Source: Phoebastria nigripes
Taxonomy: Eukaryota > Chordata > Aves > Procellariiformes > Diomedeidae
DNA: 64,000 bases
Direction of reading: 5' to 3'
Assembly: GCA_035582835.1 (NCBI GenBank)
Contig: JAYKAV010003084.1
Location: forward strand, 157,333 to 221,332
The notes below the pieces were generated by a model. The model made no database searches. It worked only from the letters and a program-made list of their open reading frames with translations, and had not been told where the DNA came from. A program made the position numbers and the translations under genes. This document shows, one piece after another, positions 45,776 to 57,790 of the stretch. Within the stretch, counting starts at the first letter, position 1. Each line of letters starts with the position of its first letter.

Positions 45776-48700
45776 CATTTTGCAGATTGTGCACCTAGGT
45801 ATTTGACGCTGTATCCAAAAATACATAATGCACTTTCACCTTAGACTTCATTCCTGCTAACTCGAGGCAGGGTTTATTTTGCATGGAAAGAGGTGCCAAA
45901 ACAAGGTATCAGAATGTTAAAACATAAAAATTGCAAATAGCAGAGCTGACAGGCAGAAGAGGTTCCAGTGTGCTGTTCCAGAGGGTTCAGTCACAGAATT
46001 AGCCTTACTCCAAGGAAAAGGTCAGATTTGAAAACATTTTTCTCTTGAGCAGCCCAGTCTTGCTCTGATTTATCTTGATGGTGATCTACAGTCACCTGTG
46101 TACTTGAAAGTAGAGCACAGATTACATAGCTAGCATCTGCTAGCTCTGTCTACTGCGTTCATTTTGCAGATCGAGTGTTCAAAGTAACAGCTTCAATTCA
46201 TAACAGAGTAGATCCAAGCAACAACAATATTTTCCCCTGGTAAACAGTGATCGATGTCAAAGAAGGATCCTACTTTGGCGATTTTCAGTACATTTTTTCC
46301 TCATTTTGTGTTCTCGGTTATTATTCACTGAGAGAGAAAAAATGCAGTATGAACTAGTACCGGAAAGATGCTCCAAAGATAATGTTCAGGTTGAGTGGGG
46401 ATCATCTGACAAGGGAGATGATACTGACCATTTCTTTCCTCATGTGGGAAGCTGGTATTTACTGCACACAGAAGATTTTCCTTGACCTCTGCTCGCTGTC
46501 AGAGAAGAAAGAAGCATTGAAAATATGGTTACAATTACCAAAGTTTTAAGTCTGAGATTTCCCCGGCTTTGCTGCTGACTTCTAAGTGGCACAACTAATA
46601 TGCACCTCCTAATGGGTTCAATGCTGTTAAGGGAATTCCACCCATAGAATAATTTCTAGAATTGTATTCATATGAATGCAAAATTTGGTCTATTTTCAAT
46701 AAATGGAGCTTTGATCTGTATATACCTAGGTGAATCTGATTACAGAACAGGGTTCCAAATCAAAATCAGGATTAATATCAAATTAATATAAAAAAGAATT
46801 ATGTCAAAATGGGTATGAGTGAAGGCAGGAAATGATTTGTCTTTGACAGGCTCATGGTCATCATGGTAGTCACACTATCGTCAGAAATACCCCAGGACTG
46901 ACGGTGTGTTGTGTGTCCAAGTCCTAAAGACTGTAACTCAAGAGTTACTCAGTTCATGTTCCACTACCTGTCTTCTATGCTGAGCACACTGGCACACCTC
47001 TAAGGAAGAAGAAAATCTGAGAACTTAAAGCCAGCATAATGACATTAGTATAGCTTCAATCCTTCAGTTAAAATCATGTTTGATGAGAGAGAAGGCTAAG
47101 AAGTGATTCAGGACAGAAAAGGCAAATGGAGGGAACTAAAAAATAAAAGAAAGGTACCTGCTGTGGCCTTAAGCCTGCACAAAACAATGATGGCTTTGCT
47201 TATGTTTTTTGNAGCAGAAATATTTTTTTACCCAGTCATGCTGGGTAATCATGGCTAGATGATTCTATTTCTGCTGATACAGCCNGTCCCCAACTTCACC
47301 ACTGACTTCTTTAAAGCCACATCATGCATGAAAAATCAAAATGAAAGCAGAAGGAAGGAGAGGAAAAAATCCAGAAGGCATTGATTGGAGCCTTACTGGA
47401 AAACATCCCTTTCCTGATACTTTCTAAGAACTGATTTTGTAGAAATAGCAGCTAAAATGGCTGTTTATCATTGCACAGTATCCAGAGAGAAACAAGAGGT
47501 TTTATGAGCTTTAGAAAAATAAAAACAGCTGTTCTGTCAGGTAATGGAAAGACATGTAATTGAGTATATTATCATCACAATGCATACAAAAATGTTAAAA
47601 AGCTGTGGTTTTCTCCACTCTGTGTCATTCTAACTAGTGCTTCTGTCATCTGTACAAGCTCTTTTAAGAGAAAAGAGAGTATATCTATATTGCAGAGTCT
47701 ACCTGAGTCTGTACCTGTGCCTTCATGCTTGCAAAGACCTTGTGTGGGGCGCTCTGTCCCTCTTGTGGTTAGCTTCTGCACTATTATTTCTGTGGATACT
47801 GATTTGTTCAGAAGTCTGAGAGAAACCTTGCCTGTCTTTCTGTGTGCAAATACTCATGGCCTGCTAAAGACATTGTAAGATATTTTATGTTTTCTGAACA
47901 CGCTGTGCTTCTGATCATTTTCACCAATATCAACTGGTCAGTATCTGGACCAGCACAGGTGGTGAGTAGGATGCTCACAAAGGCCATGGGAGATGGTAGG
48001 GTATTTCATCAATGATTTCTGAAGGCAGAATAAGACATCAGGAAGGAAACTAAGCGTAGTAGATTGAGAGTGAAAATAAAGACAATTGTTGTATGGTGCT
48101 GGTTACTGTGGGCATGGTATATGCAGTGTACATTTTGATGTTACATATTTAATTCTAGCATGACCAGGATGTCTTCTGGTGGAAACAGATCTGTGATATG
48201 TGCTCAGATCCTGTAGTTACACAGCATTCAAATGAGGAAGACCATCTAAGTCCAAATGTAGGCTGACATAGCCATCAGTACACTGGCTTCAGAGTTCCTG
48301 ACAGAAGAAACTGCAGTTTTGCAGGGTGGTCGTGGCCTGTCTTTTTGACAGCCTGAAAGGTGGCACTGCCTACATGACTACATGGGTATAGGTACAGCAA
48401 TGCTATCAAGAGCATGACTTCAACAGAATCTGCGAGAATGAGATTTTTTTTCCAATTATGGCATTAAAGCACAGAGGATTTTCTGCCCTTGTACAAGTCA
48501 TTATGAGATGCCCTTGTCATCCTGTGGCTAGTCCTCAGTGTGCAAGGAAAATGAGAAGTGTCTTGTATGGATGTTTTCTTGCTTTCCAGGTATGCCTGAG
48601 GGAATGCAATGCTGTGAGCTGTTTTATTGTATACATTCATTAGTTTACCATTGCATCTTTAAAGACTAATTGTGGTTATTGGTCTTTGGTTTTCTTTCCC

Positions 48701-51700
48701 TGCTCTATACTTTTTCCAGGAGGCCAGAAGGCCTCTTTCTGGCAAAAGACAGAGCAGAGTATTTGTTGTCCTTTTTTTAAATTCATAGTATGGTTTGCTA
48801 GACAGGATAAATGTTTGCTCNCTTTATTATATCTGTATTTCATTTCTAAGCACTGGCTTTTTCTGAGTTGCTCCTAGTGAGACTGCTGGCCTGCATGCAC
48901 TTCAGGAGGAATTTCAGATTTCATTAGGTAAAAAACAGTCAGCTTGACTGGAGGGATGGAAGGAACGTGCTAAAACCAGGGCCCTGTTACTAGCGTTATT
49001 TTAGGGGCTGGGATAACATCAGGGACAAATCCCCTACAACTAACCCTCAGCAGAAAAAGTGTCAAATTTTGTAGCGTAGGAAGGAATGTTTTCTATCCGT
49101 GGAGAGTAGATTCAGAATGATGGCTGAATACACAGCTTGCTGAGGAATGGAGAGAAGTGAAGCTATAGGGTGGGCTGTTTAGAGCTTGTTCTCATCGCTT
49201 GCCTTGAGTTTCTTTATAATATAGAACATATAATGTTCTCCCCCAGTATACCTTATGGAAACGATGTAGTGGCATTGGCTGCTTACCGAGCTGCAGGTTC
49301 AGTTGGTTTGATTTTGCTACAGTTTTCTCTCTGAGCCTGTTGTTCTTCATCAGACTGTCAGAGTATGGCCTAAGGGCTACTTGTCCAGGTGCAGGGTCTG
49401 TTTCAGCAGGGTGATCTATTTCAGGGGTTAAATGCCCTTCCTCAACCCAATGTTTTTTTCAAATGGGCTTCCCCTTTGATGCTGTCTGTACCTTCTGCCT
49501 GTTGTGCAAAACATCTGACTAACCCTGCTAGAGGGTCTGCCACACACAACAATTAGCTCTGAGTTGAAGGCTGGGGCCAGCACACGTTTGAACTCCTTAC
49601 TGAAGAGGGATGGAGACAAAGCATGCCAGGACTCACCATTGCACAGGCATCCTGAGGTTTTTAAAACACTCTTTTCACTGTGTGGCTGTCCGTTTAAACC
49701 TTGCCTCTGCCAGGCTTTTCAATATACTTTCATGCTGCTGCTGCTGAAGAATGCATTTCCCACAGTCGTGTTTGCTGAACTCGCATGACAACATGGCTGT
49801 GATCCTTTGGCAAGGTAACAGCGCACTGAGGCAGATCTTTATATACGGTGAGGCAAGGACCATCAAAATTGAGCTGGCTGAATGGAATGATTAACCTGGT
49901 GTCTGTGAACCCATGGGTGGCCTCCAGGGCATTGGAGCTCAGAGAATAAGCGCTACAAACAGAAAATAGAAACCTGGGCAATTGTGAAATGACACTGGAG
50001 AGGAAAATAAATTTAATATTTTGGTCCCAGCTATACTTCCACTGTAAAAGAAATGGTTTAAAAACTGCCTTAAAGCAAAACTTGTCATGATCCATATGAA
50101 CCTTTGAGGCATCCTGGGTTCAAAAGCCGTGTAACATGTTTGTAAAGGTTTTGTGTGAGGGTGGTAGAGGGATTTTAGACTAGAAGCTGGGTAAGAGACT
50201 AGTTATCAGTGACAATCCTATGTTAGGATATGGACAGCAAGTATACAACGTATCCTGGATCTGAAAAGTCAAAGTTCTTTCATCAGTTTAATTCACATTC
50301 CAAAGAAAGACGTTTTCACATCGAAGAAAAGTTAACCCCCTTCTTTTTAGAATGCTAGTTGAAAAGAACTAAGAAAATTAAGATAATGATATAAATTATA
50401 TCCTTCCAAAATTAGATCAAATTCAGTAGGAGTATATATTTTGTTTTTTGTTTTGGAGGGAGACATCAGGGAGGCCATCAATATAATCAATGTGAATAAT
50501 TAATCCATTTAGCATACCAACCGTAGGGGGTCTGGACACAAGCTGCTTATAATTCAACAGCTACAATGACTTCGTTCTGTCTTGGAATTTGTTTAGACAC
50601 AGCAGTGCAGATTCTGGTTGTATTTTGCACAGGAGGCCCTGGCACTGCGCATATGCAAGATGCAAGGGAGCAGGGCTGAACCCTTTCATTCCCTGAAAAG
50701 GAATTTAAAACTTAATGTGTTTATTCTTAGGCCAAGTATTTCACTGATCCGGTAGACCCCCTCCCATTTTATGCAGTGTTGTCTTGGAAATAAATGCTTG
50801 ATAGTGCAAATCACACAAGATTCATTGGGGTTGGGGGCCCTGGAGGGGGTCAGCTAGGATCCTAAGTTGTTGCTTGAGAATTCAGTAGAACTGGTAAGAA
50901 TATGAAAACACATCTGAATGTTGGAGACAGATGCTGCAGCTGTTACCAATATTAAAACTTTGTGGGCATCTAGTGCACAATGAATTAATTTCAGAATATA
51001 ATTTTTGTGGGACTTACAGTACTTTGGTTTAGATGACATGACCTGAATAGGGATGTAAAAGGATTTAAATGTAAAGAATGACTAAATAAATGTGGAGAAT
51101 AACACATTAGAGTCTATTAAATGGCAGTAAGACATGAACAAGATTTGTTAATGAGTGCTATTGCATTTGTATCTGGATAGTCTCTGACACTGAGGACTCA
51201 TGTCCTTCCCAGTATAGGTCTAGTGCTTTATGTCTAAACCATTTGAGGCTAAGAGTAATAATACTAGCTGTAAATCTCCTGGTATTTGGGCTAAAGCAAG
51301 TTTTGCCCTAAGTCTTTGTCTCATATTTGTATTTGTGGACTGATCTATGTCTTCTTGAACACCCTCTTTAATGAGTTACTTGTTTTCCTTTCCCCATTTT
51401 TCCTTTTCTCTCCAAATTCTCCCTCTCTGCTTTGAAGTACTATTTAATTCCTGTAGGAGCTCTGAGGTGACAGACCACATAATCCTCCAAACATAGGGAT
51501 TGTTATTGATACAGGCGATTGACTAGTAAATCTTTTTGTAATTTTCTTATTTGCTTTACCAGGTACTTGTCTAAATGATCTGTTGTTCTGAGGACCTATT
51601 TGTAGGGTGCAAACGAATGCTCATAGATAAAATTCCCCGCTTACATTCAAAACTATCAGGCCTTGTAATGTCAGATGGTTGTATATCTTTTAAGTCTCAC

Positions 51701-53218
51701 TTTTAGAACTGTTGTTATTGCACAAAAGGTTGAGAACTTCAACCTTTTATAACCGTATGTATGGCTTTTATGCTGCAAAGGAAAGCCTGAGGATGGCTCA
51801 GAGGCATCTCAAGAAACTATTGCACTCTTCCCGGCACTTTTTTTAATTAAAACAATATTCTCGTGACATCTTAAACCAGGCTCTTGTGATTTAGGGAGGG
51901 AAGAAAGNGTTCTTAAGCCATGGGTCTGAACCTTTGGGGCCAGGTAAAGAGGCNTTTTCAGGCACACTTCTCCCTCTGTTCTGTGTATCTGTAATAAGCT
52001 ACTTAACATTCCTCTGTGAGTTTAAAGGAGAAAGCTTTGTTCTCTCCTCTATCTATTTTCAAGTAAGTCACATAGAGCTTTCAGGAATAGCATCTTTCTC
52101 CCTTGTGTCAAAGTCTCTGTGGGATGAAAGTGAAGCCTTTCTAAAGAAGAGTTATTACTGAAGCATTTTATAAGGATGTCAGAACAAAAGGCAGCTTGTT
52201 CATTTCCTATTATTAGTTAGGCCTACATTAAAATCCTTTCTGCTTTCTTAGTGCCAGGAGCTTAGACTCACAGTCACGCTCATATGTGTCTATAGTATGT
52301 GTCTCTCTGTCCCACCACACTCACAAAACATGCCATTAGGTTTTCCTCCTTAGTTAAGAAATGCAACCAAAGAAACCTAAAATTTGAATCAGAAAATGAA
52401 CATGGGTCCTCTTTCCTCTATCACTGTCTCATAAGCTAAAAAAACCCCAACCAAACAAAAAAAAGGAAAGAATCATGCCCTAAGACAAAATTTCTTTAAA
52501 GTAGGGAGGGTAGAGCTGATGTTTCTGTTGTTTTTGTTTGCTCCTATCACCTGTCTTCCTGGGACTCCATCAGTCTCTTAAAAAGCAAACTGTTCTACCT
52601 GTCAGCTTTCATCAGAAAACACAAACACATCAGAAACTAAGCTTGAAAAAAATGCTTGCCTGTGATTTGTTCATTTTCACACTAGACTTGAGCTACATCA
52701 CATTACTTTCTATACATGCTGTTTTCCCATTCAGCTTGGGATTAAAAAATACATATATATTTATTTTGGGTTTGAGTGTCACTACATACCCTGCAGTGCT
52801 GCAAATATGAAACTAAAGAAAGAGAAACTCAGGATACTGCACAAAAGTAATGACAGCTGAGCCTCCAAAGTCCTGATTTCTGTATTTAATATGAACCCCT
52901 GCCACCTTGGTCTCCCAGAGGGAGAGAAGCAGTTTTAAAAGAATCAGTTTACGTACTTCTAAGTATGGAATTGTTTGCTTACTTCGCTATAATTATGTCA
53001 GCACTTCCACTGCCAACTCTTTATTTTCATGGATATAACATTTGGCTCTAGAAATGATTCTGGCTGAACCTTTTAATTTAATGTTGATCTATACCCCACC
53101 CTGCCGGAAGCTGAAGTTATTATACAGAAGCTGAGAAAGAAGGAGAGGAAGCAGCTCTTAATACTGTATGCTATCAGTTGCTGTTCCTACGATTAAAAAG
53201 AAATAGAACCCCAAAATC
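45776..53218. other. Gene-free unique DNA
   Basis: 7.4 kb without a recognisable exon or transposon. The block 49240-49920 is GC-richer, with a (CTG)4-like run at about 49734-49746. N positions are at 47212, 47285, 48821, 51908 and 51954. The longest frame, 121 codons minus at 49730-50095, has no recognisable motif. Confidence 0.45.
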
Positions 53219-53700
53219 CGTTTGCACAAAGGCAGCCCCTTATCAGCAGCTGCCTGGTTGGTTGTGTGAGTGCCTAATGGCGGCACGTGTGCTTAACCTT
53301 TGGAAAGCAGAGGCACAACGTGCCTCACTGCAAACGATCCTGAACCCACAATTACAGAATATAATTTGTGCATTACAGGAGATCCATTTATTCCTTCTTC
53401 ATGCAAAGGAAAGTGCTTATCATTCACCTGAATTTACTGCAGCCTTTACTAGTATTTTTAACCCCACTAAATGGAATGTCATTTCCTCAGGACCCTTTCT
53501 CTGCACTGTCTGACTCTCAGCTCTTCTGCGCAGCCCTCTTTGTGGTTCTCACCCCTCCGCATGCCAGCTGCATTCCCCCAGATGAAATCGGACGTCCGGG
53601 AAAGTTTAGAGCGTGGTGTCGGCAGTTTGTCTGCGTAAGGAGCCTAAATCTGGTTCTGCGGGTCTCTTGGTTTTCCCTGTGCCTGAGCAGGCATGCGTCA
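53219..53700. other. CpG-bearing GC-richer patch (candidate regulatory element)
   Basis: About fifteen CpG dinucleotides lie in 480 bases, ten of them in 53529-53697, against long CpG-free stretches on both sides. The densest part contains the perfect 10-bp palindrome cggacgtccg (53589-53598) with a GACGTC core like CREB/ATF half-sites. Overlapping frames (53178-53513 and 53368-53736, plus) have no recognisable domain. It does not reach the density of a typical CpG-island promoter. It could be an enhancer, a retained GC-rich insertion or a local methylation-free patch. Confidence 0.3.
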
Positions 53701-54263
53701 GTCCAGGATACTGAATATTTATTTGGCTTTTCCTGAATGTGGGAGCAGAAGCCCTGCTGAGATGGAAATCCGATGTGTGTCTGGTGCAGTGTAATAAATC
53801 ACCTGTGGTGGTTATAGTCCACTTAATGGGAAAAAAAAAAGCAAACAACCAAAACCTTTAACCTGTATTATCATTGGGGTATGAAATTCTTACTCTTTAC
53901 ACAGTTTTTACTCTGAATTCTGGCCAAGCCTCAGCTGCTAAAGAAATACAGCATTAAATAATAAATACAAATGGACGGATTAGTCCATGAAATTGTGATC
54001 AAGATAGGTAATGAATAGGTGTCACAGAGCTTATGTGCCTCCTGTGCTGCTAAATGGGAAGGTTTCCAGCTACAGAGAATATTACTTAGGACAGGGAGCT
54101 AAGTGATCACAGCTTACAGCTTCTCTCTCCATGCCAAAGGACAGTATGTTGGGTGTTTCATGGCAAAGGTGTATTGTGGGGAAGGTGAACAGAATGGTTT
54201 GCTGGGATGTGTTTTCCCAAGCTTAAAAGAGAGAAGGGGAAAAAGCAGGGATGTTATGTAGGA

Positions 54264-54267
<4 letters not shown>
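53701..54267. other. Unassigned DNA upstream of poly(A)
   Basis: The roughly 550 bases before the A tract were read for signs of a processed retrocopy. No coding similarity or CR1/SINE wording is seen. Confidence 0.4.
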
Positions 54268-54325
<58 letters not shown>

Positions 54326-54326
54326 N

Positions 54327-54357
<31 letters not shown>
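54268..54357 (+). repeat. 90-base poly(A) tract with a central N
   Basis: All A except N at 54326. Its length is unusual for avian DNA, where long A-tailed retroposons are scarce. Candidate explanations are simple expansion, a retrocopy tail without recognisable body, or a homopolymer-bridged assembly gap. Confidence 0.9.
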
Positions 54358-54361
<4 letters not shown>

Positions 54362-57299
54362 GCACTAATGGAGACAAATGGTACCTATCCTTGACATAAT
54401 TAACAAAATAGCTATTTAAATCCAAAGAAAATACAGAGAAGAAACAGGTGCTCTAGATTCAAATTGATCCTCCTATTGATCAAATTGATACTCCAGTAAG
54501 CCAAGGAGTCAGGAAAAAAGACTTTAAAAAATGAGGATTTGTATTAAGGTTAAAGATGAAGAAGACAAAGAGAACTTCTTTGTTCTACTGAAAACTTCAG
54601 AGGTATTTTGAAACTGTAAAAATGAAATATTTGCTTGATTATCCAGACAAGGTGTCAGTCCTCACATGGATTCTTAATTTAAATGTTAAAAAATAATTTT
54701 TTATCTAGCTAAGTCATAACTCTTGTGAACTTTTCTACTCAAAATACTCTTTCTAGAAGTCCATTATTATAATGACTTCTGACACTTTGCTTACCAATAA
54801 GACCAAAACAGGTTGAATGTTAGTCTTTGACTAGCTGTTTTATTTTTTTATTCATCTTTATTTCAAGGGGAAGTAATTAGTTCCCTTCCCCTGAAGATAA
54901 GGCAGGTAACTTTCTAATATAATATAAGTTTCTAATATAATATAATATAAAATAAAGCCATGATAGCTTAATCTAGGGTTTTAATATATATCCCTATGTA
55001 TTTACACTAATGAAATTGAAACTAATTGGAAATTAATAAAACAATTATCAATGCAGTTAATAAAGAATTGCCATTAATNAACAGTATGGGCCTGGAAAGC
55101 AGAATTAATTTACAGCATCTACAATGGTAACCATGTTATGTAGTTCAAATTAAAAAAATCTGCACACTTGGAATTTATTTATAATTCTGAAAAGATACAT
55201 TATTTATGTTCATGTGGTTGGTAAAATAAAAAAAAACAGAAATAAAATCCAGGTGATATGGGCTTTCATACATAAATTAGAATTTTTTCTTAACTATCCT
55301 GCTCTCATAACCTGAATATGAAATATCTATAAATATCCGCAATATAAATTCAGCAGCTGCATGCACTTAAATGACAATATTCACAATAAGACTGAACAGC
55401 AAACAGTTCAGGAGCTCAGTGAATGTGAGTTGTTTTATGTTCTTTTTCAATATCTAAATAGAGTAATCTTCACTGAAATTTTATTCAAGGCCCACATATC
55501 CACTAGTATAGCATGCAGTAGATAATGATTAGCAGAGGAATTTTGACAAGGGAAACATTTCTTGTACTCTCTCTGAAAATGTGTGATAATTTCATTCCAT
55601 TACAGTTTTGACAGAAAAGATACGAAACCTTTGTAAATCCTTTGTATTGAGTAGTGTAGGAGTCACATTTGCTAGAAATTGTCAAATATTTATTCAAGAA
55701 TAGATGGTTTCCTGTTCATGGGGGATACCTTAATATGACAACCTGTCAGAGAGTTATTGTAACGATGACTGCAATAAGACTGTAGATTTCAGTTAACATT
55801 GTTATTGTCTCAAGAAAAGAGAGAAGAGGGCTCTGGTCACATAGTTTAACATGGCAGGCTATTATTTGTACTAATTGCACTAAAAAAAGAGGGTGAGAAA
55901 TGTTAATGGTCTGAGAGACTGCATTTTAGAGATATTTTAATTTTAGACCCAATTAAGTTTTGTGAAGGTCAACTGTGTGTTGTTGTTCCATTGATTCAAA
56001 TGGTGAACCAAAAAGTTTTCTTTAAATAAGAACTCGGGGGCCTGAACCAGGTATACTTTTGATATAATGTCATTTATTTGCTAAAACTGTTTACAAAGTT
56101 CTACTTCCCTGAACGTGGGGCGGGGGGGGGGAAGCAGCCGTTGTTTTGTTATTTTAAACTTCCAGCCATCCCGTGCAGAAGACGATGTTTCCTAAGTTCT
56201 TTTTAAAGTCTTGCCACAAGTCTCTTTATCACCTTTGGTTAAGCAGGAAACTTCAGTCTTACTCTAACCTTAATTTTTTTTGGCCACTTGTGTTAGACAA
56301 CTAAAGGCATTGTTTGCTTATCCAAAAAAGGAACTGATTGCGGCTTTCAAGTTCTTGGCACATCCCTTTGTTTTAATGTAATGTCTGATTGGGCCCAGGC
56401 TTCAGCTAGTACTTCTCAGCTTAACAGCGCACTGTATTGGCATGCAAAATGTTTTCTGTGAAACTTCATTTTCATGTGCTGGTACCAATTATTTTTGTTA
56501 CACTTATTGGCTGCTGAAAGCTTACTCAATGTGAGGAACAAGGGCTCAAATTCATCAGGAACTGGAAATGTTTTTCAGATAATTAGAACCTGCTTAGGAA
56601 GGATAGACTTCAGCAGAGACATGAGGGAACAAAGCTGCCACCACTTTGAATGTTCAAACTGGAAAGTCAAGGAGACAACTGCTATAGAAGAGATCATCCT
56701 TTGGGATGAAGTTTCTGTTGTGGATGAAGCCCTGTATCCTCAAGTGAAGAGCATGGAAATAACAAAATAGAGAATGGAAGACAAACAGGTTGTCATCAAT
56801 AGGTTGTCAAAAAAGAATCTAGATAGTGACGCATATGCTTTTACATGAACGTTGTTATTCTAAGATATAAGATGGGGGAACTGGGATGTCTGTTCCAAAA
56901 AGAAAAATCAGTAAGCTGGCTGAAGCATGGTAGAAACTGTGTGGAAAGAAGACAATTGGTGGGACATTGCAATATCAGGATAAAACACACACAAGAAAAA
57001 TGGAATAAAGTGCAATGTTGATGAATCATTTGGCAAAGAGAGAACCTACAGTCTAACCAAATTAACTGATTGACTGTCTCAAAGATAACATAAAATCTGT
57101 AAAGAATCGAATTTGAGCTCTGAAATGAGCTAGTTATTGACCTTCTGTTTAGAAAGCTCATGCTGGCTGTGATATGTTTACAAAGATCAGACAGGCATTT
57201 AGGGACATGAAATACAATAACAGAAAACTTCAGTTACTACCAAGTATTCCTTGGGGATGTCATTAAAACAATTGATGACAAAGCACAGCCAGACCTCAG
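54358..57299. other. Gene-free unique DNA
   Basis: Besides the TAATA-type repeat at 54911-54955 (listed), there is a partial direct repeat of caaattgat at about 54461-54490 and a G run (gggg, c, then G10) at 56117-56131. The 98-codon frame at 56474-56770 has no motif. N is at 55079. Confidence 0.45.
54911..54955 (+). repeat. Duplicated TAATATAATATA unit
   Basis: tttctaatataatata occurs twice, the second followed by extra taata units and ataaaataaag. Confidence 0.8.
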
Positions 57300-57790
57300 T
57301 AAAGGGTTCTGGTGGATCCTACAGAAGGTCTGCAGCCTGGCCTATTCAACACACATGTGCCAGAGCCACCTTCTAAAGGACCCTGTGAACTGTACCATGA
57401 ACATGGCCATGTCCACTGCTCCACAAAGAGTTTCCACCTTCCATCCCTAGTATGGAGTGGAATCAGCTCTGAGCACAGGGTGGCTTGCTGGGTTTCCTTT
57501 CTCTCCCCTTGGGCAAAGATGTGGTTGGGGCACAGCAAGAAAATGGAAGGGATGGAGTATGAGGAGATTCCTATGGTTTGGTTTAGGGGTAGGCTGGCTG
57601 GAGCCTGCTCACCCTGTGTACAAGGGGTGGTGGAGGAGGTCTGTGGCTCCAGGATGTTGGCAGGGGCCCACCTGCTGGAAATGGGGCAAGGTGGATTTCT
57701 GGTCTGGCTTGCTCTGACTGCTCTTGTGTTCTCAGATGATCTGGTGTACACTTTTCCTGAGGATGGGCTCCAGCTGTCGTAACATCCTTC
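57300..57790. other. GC-richer patch open on both strands
   Basis: The plus strand has a 156-codon frame from ATG at 57312 to the TAA ending at 57782, and the minus strand a 151-codon frame at 57296-57751. Neither shows a recognisable domain, signal peptide or membrane pattern. The plus product has scattered Cys/His/Trp but no repeating spacing. The patch is GC-richer than its neighbours, which lowers stop frequency, and no splice sites or promoter are evident. It might be part of an old transposon, a lineage-specific exon or chance. Confidence 0.25.
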
